Shown here: positions 45,995-53,479 of the stretch, in pieces
Layout of the letters: every line of letters begins with the position of its first letter
How positions within the stretch are numbered: position 1 is the stretch's first letter
Source: Trinickia diaoshuihuensis
Lineage (GTDB): Bacteria > Pseudomonadota > Gammaproteobacteria > Burkholderiales > Burkholderiaceae
DNA: 64,000 nt
NCBI RefSeq assembly: GCF_003390925.1
Contig: NZ_QUBS01000086.1
Coordinates: 95,565-159,564 of the forward strand
Reading direction: 5' to 3'
Made by a program: the position numbers and the translations under genes
The notes under the pieces: model-generated
The model's input: only the letters and a program-made list of their open reading frames with translations
Told to the model about the DNA's origin: nothing
Databases searched by the model: none

Positions 45995-47227
45995 ATGGTT
46001 TGGCTGACGGTCGTCGGCATCGGTGAAGACGGTTTTTTCGGATTGGGGCGCGCGGCGCGGCGAGCGCTGCTGGAGGCGGCCGTCGTGATGGGCGGAGAGC
46101 GTCATCTGGCGATGCTTCCCGCCCGCATTCGCGCGCGCCGCGAGGCATGGCCGAAGCCGTTCGACGTCGCGCATGTCGCGGCTTATCGCGGCACGCCCGT
46201 TTGCATCTTGGCCAGCGGCGACCCGATGCTGTTCGGCGTCGGCTCGACTCTCGCGCGCATTGTTTCTCCGGAGGAAATGCGCGTGATATCGGGGCCGTCC
46301 TCATTATCGTTGGCGGCCGCGCGCTTGGGTTGGCCGCTGCAGGAGGTATCCACCGTATCGTTGGTGGGACGGCCGCTGGCCTCGCTGAACGCCCACTTGC
46401 GCAACGGCGCGCGCGTTCTCGTTATGAGCGGAAACGGCGGCTCACCTGATGAGATTTCCACGCTTTTGAACGAGCGCGGATTCGGCGCGACGGCGATGAG
46501 CGTATTCGAACACCTGGGCGGCTTGCGCGAACGACGAATCGATGCGCAAGCGCGGACGTGGCACGACCAAATGGTCGCCGACTTGAATATCGTTGCGCTG
46601 ACGTGCCGGGCCGAGACAGGCGACTCGTTGCCGTTGACGACCGGCTTACCCGATAACGCCTTCTTGAACGACGGCCAGTTGACGAAGCGCGACGTGCGCG
46701 CGATAACGCTCGCCCGCCTCGCGCCGGCACCGGGCGAATTGCTGTGGGATGTCGGCGCGGGGTGCGGGTCGATCGGTATCGAATGGATGCGTTCGCACCC
46801 AACATGTAGGGCGATCGCCATCGAATCGGACTCGCGCAGGCATGCGTTCATCGCACATAATCGGGACGCGCTGGGTGTTCCAGGTCTGCGTTTGGTCGAA
46901 GGGCGCGCGCCGGCGGCCTTGGCCGGGTTGCCCACGCCCGATGCGATTTTCATCGGCGGTGGAGTGACCGTTCCCGGCGTGCTTCAGGCGTGCTGGTCGA
47001 GCCTGCGTGAAGGCGGCCGGCTCGTGGCCAATGCCGTGACGCTGCAGGGAGAGGCTGCGTTGGTCGAATGGCGAAGCCGGTACGGGGGGACGCTGACGCG
47101 AATTGCAATCAGCGAAGCGCAACCGCTCGGCGGTTTCGACACGTGGCGGGGGGCCCTGCCGATCACGCTGCTCGATGTGACGAAGGCGGCTCGCATCGAA
47201 GAGGGCCGATCGGCCCAAGCGAGGTGA
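45995..47227 (+). CDS. cobL: Precorrin-6Y C5,15-methyltransferase, decarboxylating (CbiE-CbiT two-domain)
   Basis: The 410-residue protein is a standard CobL. The N-terminal CbiE-like domain (about 1-200) has [53 protein letters not shown] and [14 protein letters not shown]. The C-terminal CbiT-like SAM methyltransferase (about 230-410) has [16 protein letters not shown] and AIFIGGGVT. It methylates C5 and C15 and decarboxylates the acetate at C12. ATG 45995 has GAGGGG five bases before; ATG 45992 is nearly equal. It diverges from cobG-cobH across 171 bases in which I found no riboswitch. Confidence 0.95.
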   Translation: MVWLTVVGIGEDGFFGLGRAARRALLEAAVVMGGERHLAMLPARIRARREAWPKPFDVAHVAAYRGTPVCILASGDPMLFGVGSTLARIVSPEEMRVISGPSSLSLAAARLGWPLQEVSTVSLVGRPLASLNAHLRNGARVLVMSGNGGSPDEISTLLNERGFGATAMSVFEHLGGLRERRIDAQARTWHDQMVADLNIVALTCRAETGDSLPLTTGLPDNAFLNDGQLTKRDVRAITLARLAPAPGELLWDVGAGCGSIGIEWMRSHPTCRAIAIESDSRRHAFIAHNRDALGVPGLRLVEGRAPAALAGLPTPDAIFIGGGVTVPGVLQACWSSLREGGRLVANAVTLQGEAALVEWRSRYGGTLTRIAISEAQPLGGFDTWRGALPITLLDVTKAARIEEGRSAQAR

Positions 47228-47232
47228 CGACG

Positions 47233-48336
47233 ATGCGCGACGAAACACCGGAAGAGCCGCGCCCGCTGCGCAGCGGCTATACGACGGGCAGTTGCGCGAC
47301 CGCTACCTCACTGGCGGCCGCGCGCTTGCTGCTCGGCGGCGAGCGCAGCGACTTAGCCCAGATCGTACTGCCGAAAGGGCAGCAGGTGCCGATGCGACTC
47401 GTGTTTTGCCGTTTCGTGAATGGGACCGACGGCACGGCCGGTGCCGAGGCCGGCACGATCAAAGACGCCGGCGACGATCCCGATGTGACGCATGGGGCGC
47501 TCGTATTCGCGCGCGTGGCGCTCAGTGCCGAGCCGGGGGTGCGTTTTCATGCGGGTCCCGGCGTGGGAACGGTGACGCGAGCGGGGCTGACGGTGCCCGT
47601 CGGCGAACCCGCGATCAATCCCGTGCCGCGCCGGATGATGCTCGATCATTTGACCGAACTTGCGATCGAATACGGTTACTCGGGCGGATTCGAGGTAACG
47701 ATCGGTGTCGAAAACGGCGAGACGCTGGCGCTGAAGACGATGAACCCGCGATTAGGGATTGTCGGAGGATTGTCAATTCTCGGGACGACCGGCATCGTCC
47801 GGCCGTTTTCCTGTTCGGCGTATATCGCCTCGATTCATCAAGGCATCGACGTCGCACGCGCGAATGGCTATCGGCATGTGGCCGCATGCACGGGCAACGC
47901 GAGCGAAGACGCAATGCGTGCGCACTATGCGCTGCCGGAGATCGCGCTGATCGAAATGGGCGACTTCGTGGGCGCGGTGCTCAAGCACATGCGGCGCGCG
48001 CCCGTCGAAAAACTGAGCCTATGCGGCGGCTTCGGCAAATTCAGCAAACTGGCGGCGGGGCACCTCGATTTGCATAGCCGCCATTCGAGTATCGATTTGC
48101 GGTTGCTGGCCCAGTGGGCCGGCGAGGCAGGGGGCGGCACGGCCCTCCAAGCCGCCATCGAAGCCGCGAATACGAGTCAGCAAGCGCTCGCGATGGCGAC
48201 CGAGCAAGGCATCGCCCTAGGCGATGTCGTGTGCCGCCATGCGCGCGCGGTGGCGCAAGACATCGTCCCGCCGGAGGTCGCGGTCGAAGTCTTCGCGATC
48301 GACCGGGAGGGCCAATTCGTGGGAGTCGCGCAGTGA
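47233..48336 (+). CDS. cbiD: (Cobalt-)precorrin-5B C1-methyltransferase CbiD
   Basis: The 367-residue protein matches Cbi[90 protein letters not shown] and ACTGNASED. CbiD methylates C1 in the anaerobic pathway; in aerobic producers without CobF it is thought to take that step. No cobF is seen here. ATG 47233 has GAGGTGA five bases before; GTG 47224 overlapping the cobL stop is an alternative. It is followed by cobK with a GTGA overlap. Confidence 0.95.
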   Translation: MRDETPEEPRPLRSGYTTGSCATATSLAAARLLLGGERSDLAQIVLPKGQQVPMRLVFCRFVNGTDGTAGAEAGTIKDAGDDPDVTHGALVFARVALSAEPGVRFHAGPGVGTVTRAGLTVPVGEPAINPVPRRMMLDHLTELAIEYGYSGGFEVTIGVENGETLALKTMNPRLGIVGGLSILGTTGIVRPFSCSAYIASIHQGIDVARANGYRHVAACTGNASEDAMRAHYALPEIALIEMGDFVGAVLKHMRRAPVEKLSLCGGFGKFSKLAAGHLDLHSRHSSIDLRLLAQWAGEAGGGTALQAAIEAANTSQQALAMATEQGIALGDVVCRHARAVAQDIVPPEVAVEVFAIDREGQFVGVAQ

Positions 48337-49103
48337 GTCGTATGGTGGGTCGCATCTTAGTGCTGGGCGGCACAGGGGATGCCCTGACGATCGCGCGTCG
48401 TTTGCAAGCGAGCGACGTATATAGCCTCGCGGGACTGGGCAAAGTTCCCGATGGTCTTGCTTGCCGGGTTCGCGTCGGCGGCTTCGGCGGCAGCGAGGGA
48501 CTCGCTCGCTTTCTCGAGACGGAGCGCATCGCGCTCGTCGTCGATGCCACGCATCCCTATGCGGCCCAAATGAGCGCGAATGCGGCGTCCGCGAGCAAGT
48601 TGGCGGGCGTCAATTGTTGGGCGCTGCGCCGCCCGCCCTGGGAACCCCGCGGCGGCGACGACTGGCGTTGGGTCGCCAACTGGGATGCGATCCGTGCCGA
48701 GTTGGCGCCGTTCGCGCGCCCCTTCTTTACGCTTGGGCGCGAGCCGCTGAGCCATCTGGCGGACATTCCCGCCCATCAGTACTGGACCATCCGGTGCCTC
48801 GACGCGCACCCCGGTACGGACCGCGCGCGCGTCATCGGTGCGCGCGGGCCGTTCACGCTCGACGGCGAACGCGCGCTATTCGAGCAGAACCGGTTCGACG
48901 TCGTCGTCAGCAAGAACAGCGGCGGTGCCGCGACCGAGGCGAAACTGGACGTTGCGCGCGAGCGCGGTCTGCCCGTCGTGATGCTGCGGCGTCCGAGCTT
49001 GCCCGCGGTAGCGCGCATCTTCGAAACGACCGATGCACTGCTGGCCGAACTCGATGCGTTGCGCGAGCCAATCGATGATCGTATGATCCGGCCCGGCTCA
49101 TGA
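48333..49103 (+). CDS. cobK: Precorrin-6A reductase
   Basis: The 256-residue CobK/CbiJ protein starts with the nucleotide-binding [17 protein letters not shown], followed by [19 protein letters not shown] and the C-terminal [31 protein letters not shown], all diagnostic. It reduces the macrocycle of precorrin-6A with NADPH. I chose GTG 48333, which overlaps the cbiD stop and has GGGAG at good distance; ATG 48342 is the alternative. cobM follows after 11 bases. Confidence 0.94.
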   Translation: MSRMVGRILVLGGTGDALTIARRLQASDVYSLAGLGKVPDGLACRVRVGGFGGSEGLARFLETERIALVVDATHPYAAQMSANAASASKLAGVNCWALRRPPWEPRGGDDWRWVANWDAIRAELAPFARPFFTLGREPLSHLADIPAHQYWTIRCLDAHPGTDRARVIGARGPFTLDGERALFEQNRFDVVVSKNSGGAATEAKLDVARERGLPVVMLRRPSLPAVARIFETTDALLAELDALREPIDDRMIRPGS

Positions 49104-49114
49104 CGGAGTGAAGC

Positions 49115-49843
49115 ATGACGGTCTATTTTATTGGCGCGGGTCCCGGCGATCCCGAGCTCGTCACGGTGAAAGGGCAGCGCCTGATTCGTCGCTGCCCGGT
49201 CATTCTCTACGCAGGTTCGTTGGTCCCGGCCGAAGTGTTGGCCGGCAACGCGGCCGAGCTGGTGGTGAACACGGCCGAACTCGACCTCGACGCGATCGTC
49301 GGATTGCTGGCCGATGCCCATGCCAAGGGACAAGACGTCGCCCGGGTGCACTCGGGCGATCCGTCGTTGTACGGCGCGATCGGCGAGCAGATTCGTCGCA
49401 TCCGGAGCCTCGGTATCCCTTATGAAATCGTACCCGGCGTGACCGCAACGGCCGCCTGCGCTGCAACGTTAGGCTGCGAATTGACCCTGCCCGGCGTGTC
49501 GCAAACGGTGATTCTGACGCGTTACGCGACCAAGACTTCGATGCCCGAAAGGGAACAGTTCGGGGATCTGGCCCGTCACGGCGCGACGATGGCGATCCAT
49601 CTCGGCGTGCGGCATCTCGCCCGGATCGTCGACGAATTGCGGCCGCACTACGGCGACGATTGCCCCATCGCGGTCGTCTACCGGGCGAGCTGGCCCGACG
49701 AAGAACGCGTGACCGGTACGCTGGCGGATATCGTCGGCAAAGTGGCGCGGACCGATATCGAACGCACCGCGCTGATCCTGGTCGGGCGCGTGCTCGCCAT
49801 GGAGCAATTCGCGGAATCGACGTTGTACGCGCCGAACCGGTAA
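49115..49843 (+). CDS. cobM: Precorrin-4 C11-methyltransferase
   Basis: The 242-residue SAM methyltransferase has VYFIGAGPGDPELVTVKGQRLI, YAGSLVP, the RVHSGDPSLYGAIGEQIRRI loop, VPGVTATAACAATLGCELTLPGVSQTVILTR and MAIHLGVRHLARIV, the CobM/CbiF signature. It methylates C11 of precorrin-4. It is the last gene of the plus-strand cobL-cbiD-cobK-cobM unit and of the whole cobalamin block. Confidence 0.95.
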   Translation: MTVYFIGAGPGDPELVTVKGQRLIRRCPVILYAGSLVPAEVLAGNAAELVVNTAELDLDAIVGLLADAHAKGQDVARVHSGDPSLYGAIGEQIRRIRSLGIPYEIVPGVTATAACAATLGCELTLPGVSQTVILTRYATKTSMPEREQFGDLARHGATMAIHLGVRHLARIVDELRPHYGDDCPIAVVYRASWPDEERVTGTLADIVGKVARTDIERTALILVGRVLAMEQFAESTLYAPNR

Positions 49844-49989
49844 TCGCGGCGCGCTTCCGGCCGGCGTGTGTCTGCGGATCGGTGGGCTTGCGCACTTGCG
49901 CCAGTCGTTTTCGTTCGTCGACGTACTATCCTGGATGCGGGCGCAGGCACGTTCGCGAATAACGATGAATTCACCCCGGAGACGTGACC

Positions 49990-50406
49990 ATGCCGAGACA
50001 AATCTTTATCAACCTGCCTGTGAGCGATGTCGCGAGGTCGACGGCGTTCTATGCGGCAATCGGAGCCACAAAAAATCCGCAGTTCAGCGACGAGACGAGT
50101 TCGTGCATGGTCTTCTCGGACAACATCTTCGTCATGCTGCTGACACACGCGAAATGGGCGCATTTCACGAGTAAACCGATCGTCGATGCGCGGCACGAGA
50201 GCGAGGTGATGCTTGCGCTGAGCGCAGACGATCGCGCAAGCGTGGATAAAATGACCGATACCGCCGGGGCGAACGGCGGTAAAGCGGATGTCAACGCGAA
50301 GCAGGACCTCGGCTTTATGTACGGCCGCAGTTTCGAAGACCCCGACGGCCATATCTGGGAAGTGGTATTCGTTGATATGTCTCAGATGGCTGCGAATCCG
50401 TCCTAA
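49990..50406 (+). CDS. VOC-family protein (glyoxalase/bleomycin-resistance fold)
   Basis: The 138-residue protein has the paired beta-alpha-beta-beta-beta layout of VOC proteins: IFINLPVSDVARSTAFYAAIGA at the N-terminus and FEDPDGHIWEVVFVD at the C-terminus, the latter carrying the typical metal-ligand Glu. It resembles PhnB/YaeR-like lactoylglutathione-lyase relatives of unknown substrate. ATG 49990 is preceded by CCGGAGACGTGACC. The preceding 146 bases after cobM hold no visible gene. It is followed by a DUF985 cupin gene after 23 bases. Confidence 0.85.
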   Translation: MPRQIFINLPVSDVARSTAFYAAIGATKNPQFSDETSSCMVFSDNIFVMLLTHAKWAHFTSKPIVDARHESEVMLALSADDRASVDKMTDTAGANGGKADVNAKQDLGFMYGRSFEDPDGHIWEVVFVDMSQMAANPS

Positions 50407-50429
50407 TGCCATCGAAAGGAGCGTGATCG

Positions 50430-50990
50430 ATGACTACCGATAAGCAAGACAAACAACGCCTGATCGACCGCTTTCAATTGGCGCCGCACCCGGAAGGCGG
50501 ACATTATCGTGAAACGCATCGCGATTCACAACGCGTTTCGCGCATTCCCGAGCCCGGCCGCTCGGATGCCGAAGTCGCGGACGCTTCGCGAGCGGCGTCG
50601 ACATGTATTTACTACATGCTTTGCGATGGCGCTTATTCTGCATGGCATCGAATCCGCTCCGACGAAGTGTGGCATTTTTATGCGGGCGATCCGATCGACG
50701 TGCATGTCATCGATGTGACCGGCCGGCTCGCCACGTATCGGCTCGGCAACGCACTGACCCATGCCGATGCTTCGTTCCAGGTCGTCGTGCCGGCCGGTTG
50801 CTGGTTCGCGGCGGAATGCGCCGCGCTGTACGATAGCGCGGCTCGCGCCGATTTTGCGTTGGTCGGATGTACCGTCGCGCCCGGATTCGAGTTCCGCGAT
50901 TTCGAGCTTGCCGACGTCGAGGCGCTTGCCGCGCAATTCCCAAGCCACGCCGCGCTGTTGCGGCGGTTGGCCCCGCGATCCCACACTTAG
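50430..50990 (+). CDS. DUF985 cupin-fold protein
   Basis: The 186-residue protein matches the cupin_5/DUF985 family: LAPHPEGGHYRETHR near the N-terminus, TCIYYMLCDGAYSAWHRIRSDEVWHFYAGDPI (about residues 56-88, with conserved His and Glu), VVPAGCWFAAE, and GCTVAPGFEFRDFELAD. The fold is known from structural genomics, with no settled function; some relatives are listed as sugar or sulfur-compound epimerase-like. A GGAG site lies before ATG 50430. It is likely co-transcribed with the VOC gene. Confidence 0.87.
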   Translation: MTTDKQDKQRLIDRFQLAPHPEGGHYRETHRDSQRVSRIPEPGRSDAEVADASRAASTCIYYMLCDGAYSAWHRIRSDEVWHFYAGDPIDVHVIDVTGRLATYRLGNALTHADASFQVVVPAGCWFAAECAALYDSAARADFALVGCTVAPGFEFRDFELADVEALAAQFPSHAALLRRLAPRSHT

Positions 50991-51368
50991 GGAAAATCGG
51001 CTAAGACCGCGCTAGTTGAAATAGGGTTCGTCCTCATCGAAATTTGGCCGCCAACTCAGGTTTTTTTCGTCGTTTTTGTTTCGATTTAGATTCTATGCGC
51101 CATTCATTTCCAGACGAGAAATGAATGGCGCTTCATTCATTGATTTTGTCGATAATTTCCGCCAAGTATCGCTCGGCATCGGTGCTACGCTGTCCTCGCG
51201 ACTCCGATCTCGATATCCGGCAATATGATGCCGGCCGCATCGACCGCAGGATGTTTTATATCCGATAAAAATTTTTGTTATTCATCGCGATATCGAATAC
51301 GTAATCGATCGAGAACGTGTCGCATTCAGGGTACGGTACTTTAAAAATCGTTAGCTTGGGAGATCATC
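50991..51368. other. AT-rich intergenic region upstream of the toxin-B-like gene
   Basis: These 378 bases contain no supported gene. They are visibly AT-richer than the neighbours, with poly-T stretches at 51060-51085 and A/T runs near 51250-51290. The inverted repeat at 51097-51131 sits inside. The composition shift supports a recently acquired or differently evolving segment. A GGGAG ribosome site lies just before the GTG at 51369. Confidence 0.6.
51097..51131. repeat. Perfect 14-bp inverted repeat with 7-base loop
   Basis: Arms GCGCCATTCATTTC (51097-51110) and GAAATGAATGGCGC (51118-51131) are exact reverse complements around CAGACGA. A T-run does not follow directly, so a simple terminator is not certain; it could be an operator or the terminator of the preceding cupin gene. 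CATTCATT is repeated again at 51134-51141. Confidence 0.75.
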
Positions 51369-51761
51369 GTGAACTTGAAATCAGCCTTATCGGCACTGGT
51401 GCTTGGGTCAGGTCTCGTCTGCGCCGGGCAGGCCATGGCGGCGCCTTCGTCGGCTCTGAACACGATCTGCGCCAACGCATTTGGCGTCGTCGAGCAGAAA
51501 AGCGCGCCAACGGTCTATGTCGAAAGCCTTACCTTGCAGAACATGCAAGCGGCCGTTGTTTTCGCGGATGGTACGAAATACATCATATGGCCGAATAACG
51601 CCACACCGCAGGGAGAGCAGACCAATCAAATCCGTTCCCTCGTGAAACTGGCGTACTTGACGGGCACTAAGGTCAACCTATGCGTGAGCAGCTTGAACGA
51701 GATTTGGGCGGTGGAGCTGGCTCAGAAACCGCGCGCCCCCTGGTTGGCGCTGCCGGAATAA
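51369..51761 (+). CDS. Secreted cholera/heat-labile-enterotoxin B-subunit-like protein (orphan AB5 B fold)
   Basis: The 130-residue protein has a signal peptide (residues 1-24, AMA-AP cleavage), leaving 106 residues; mature CtxB/EltB have 103. Residues line up along the whole length: an early Cys (residue 34, in TICAN versus CtxB DLCAE), YVESL versus YTESL, AAVVFADGTKYII versus AIITFKNGATFQV, a central helix QTNQIRSLVKLAYLTGTKVN versus KKAIERMKDTLRIAYLTEAKVE, then LCVSS (second Cys, residue 105) versus LCVWN, and a final strand EIWAVELA versus HAIAAISM. The two Cys match the conserved disulfide. The ganglioside-binding Trp88 of CtxB is Ser here, so receptor choice would differ. No A-subunit gene is nearby. 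GTG 51369 is preceded by GGGAG. I recognise the similarity from memory; no search was run. Confidence 0.72.
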   Translation: MNLKSALSALVLGSGLVCAGQAMAAPSSALNTICANAFGVVEQKSAPTVYVESLTLQNMQAAVVFADGTKYIIWPNNATPQGEQTNQIRSLVKLAYLTGTKVNLCVSSLNEIWAVELAQKPRAPWLALPE

Positions 51762-51921
51762 AGCGTTGCGTTAGCCGCGCTGACCTATGACGGCGGGTGG
51801 TCCCGGTTGCGGGTGTCCCGCGGCCCGGATCGGCCCAACGCGTTTCGCAATTTTTGCAAAGTCTCGCTTGCGGCTTCGGCGCACAATGAAGGCCGGTTCA
51901 ACCCAGAAGCGGGAGACGAAG

Positions 51922-52296
51922 ATGCTCGACCATGTATCGATCGGCGTGCGCGACATTGCAAAGACTAAAAGCTTCTATGACAACGCGTTCGCGCCCCTAG
52001 GTTATCGTTGCCTACATGCGGACGAAGGCTTGTTGGGGTATGGCGCGCACTCCCCACAGTGGTGGATTTACCGCTCCGAACACCCGGTCGAGCCGGATGC
52101 GCGGTCAGGCCTGCACTTTTGCTTCGCGGCCCCGTCGCGTTCCGCCGTGGATGCATTTCATTCGCGGGCATTGGCGGCCGGCGGCAAGGACAATGGCGCG
52201 CCGGGGCTGCGAACCGACTACGGACCCGAGTACTACGCGTCGTTCGTGATCGACCCCGATGGCTATCGAGTGGAGGCCTACTGCGCGAGTGCGTAG
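51922..52296 (+). CDS. VOC-family protein (glyoxalase-like)
   Basis: The 124-residue protein has the VOC pattern DHVSIGVRDIAKTKSFYDNAFAPLGY at the N-terminus and the closing FVIDPDGYRVEAYC with a metal-ligand Glu. GLHFCFAAPSRSAVDAFHSRALAAGG in the middle is typical of the YeaZ/glyoxalase-like small VOC group often encoded alone. ATG 51922 has CGGGAGACGAAG upstream; ATG 51886 would add 12 residues. It converges with the AraC gene, whose stop is 2 bases away. Confidence 0.87.
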   Translation: MLDHVSIGVRDIAKTKSFYDNAFAPLGYRCLHADEGLLGYGAHSPQWWIYRSEHPVEPDARSGLHFCFAAPSRSAVDAFHSRALAAGGKDNGAPGLRTDYGPEYYASFVIDPDGYRVEAYCASA

Positions 52297-52298
52297 TG

Positions 52299-53213
52299 CT
52301 AACGCCTTGCTTGGCGGCGCCAGGCGCCTGGCGTCATCCCCAGCGTCTTTGAAAAGACGCGGCTCATATGGCTTTGATCCGCGAAGCCGCAGGCGTGGGC
52401 GACCTCGGATAGCGCCAGGTCGCTGCGCTCGAGCAGGTCGCGCGCTTGCTCGGCGCGCCGTTCGAGCAGCCACTGATGAGGCGTACGGCCGGTGCTCTTC
52501 GCAAAGGCGCGGATGAAGTAGGCGCGCGACAAGTTGCATTCGCTTGCGATGTCGGCGAGCGTCATACCTTCGCTCGGGCGAGACAAAAGCAGTTCCTTCG
52601 CGCGCGTCTCTTGAGATGCCGAGAGCACGCCCTTTAAACCGGCCTCGCGATAGTGCCCGCCGGCGTATTGCCGAGCGAGATGGATGCCCATCGTCAGCCC
52701 GAGTTGCTCGACGAATAGCCCCCCAAGCGGGCCCGGACCGTCCGCGTTCGCCGCCAAGGCGGCAGCCAAATGCCCGAGCACGGGATCCTTTCGATCCGGC
52801 TCGCAACCGAGACCGGCGATGCGCCGCAAACCGTGCTCGTCGGCCAAGCGATCGAGAAACCCGCGCGATAGCTCGGCAAGGACGAAATCGAAATGCCCGT
52901 AAAGATCCGCTTGATAGGGTTCCGAAAAGTCTCGGATATAGATCGAATGCGTTTCATATGACCTATTCTCGAAACGCTCGCCTCGGAAGATCCTTCGCCG
53001 ATGCCCGCTATTGAGCGAAATGCCGATCAGGAAGCCGCGCTCGCATGCCGGCATCGACACTCGCTCGAGCGTTTCGTCGTCCATGCATTTGCGGTAGAGC
53101 GTGAATTCGTTATTACCGAATTCCACGTTTTTTCGTAGTTTGCTGAATTGGCAGCCGAGTCCATCGCGCCGCGCTAGCGATGGAACGGCCGCGGGTGCGA
53201 TCGCTTCGGACAT
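52299..53213 (-). CDS. AraC-family transcriptional regulator
   Basis: The 304-residue regulator has a C-terminal AraC double HTH (about residues 200-300): MTLADIASECNLSRAYFIRAFAKSTGRTPHQWL and LALSEVAHACGFADQSHMSRVFSKTLGMTPGAWRR. The N-terminal 190 residues form a poorly conserved sensing domain, with a low-similarity cupin-like look. Family members often regulate the adjoining genes; candidates are the divergent 956-residue regulator gene or the VOC gene. The effector is unknown. Confidence 0.9.
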   Translation of the reverse strand: MSEAIAPAAVPSLARRDGLGCQFSKLRKNVEFGNNEFTLYRKCMDDETLERVSMPACERGFLIGISLNSGHRRRIFRGERFENRSYETHSIYIRDFSEPYQADLYGHFDFVLAELSRGFLDRLADEHGLRRIAGLGCEPDRKDPVLGHLAAALAANADGPGPLGGLFVEQLGLTMGIHLARQYAGGHYREAGLKGVLSASQETRAKELLLSRPSEGMTLADIASECNLSRAYFIRAFAKSTGRTPHQWLLERRAEQARDLLERSDLALSEVAHACGFADQSHMSRVFSKTLGMTPGAWRRQARR

Positions 53214-53479
53214 GGTGTCAATGGCGGACGAATAGACTAATGTCCAACCGGTTATACCATCGATAAATTAAAGCGACAACCGCCGACTCAAGCCGCGTCG
53301 CGCGCATCGCGTCGGCGACGACGTTCGCAGGCATTCGGCGCCGGCGGCAATTGAGCATTTTTATCCAATACGTAATTTTACGCGCCGCTTACACTGGCCG
53401 AACTCAATCCTTCGCTGGCGGCGTGTCTCGTTCGCAACGCGACTGCAACCCGCACCGCCCACAGTCCCAGGAGATGACC

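Noticed and set aside
51369..51761. Subtilase-cytotoxin/typhoid-toxin (SubB/PltB) type B subunit
   Set aside because: The spacing of the two Cys and the central helix followed by KVxLCV matches the CtxB/EltB branch better; the SubB/PltB motifs are absent.
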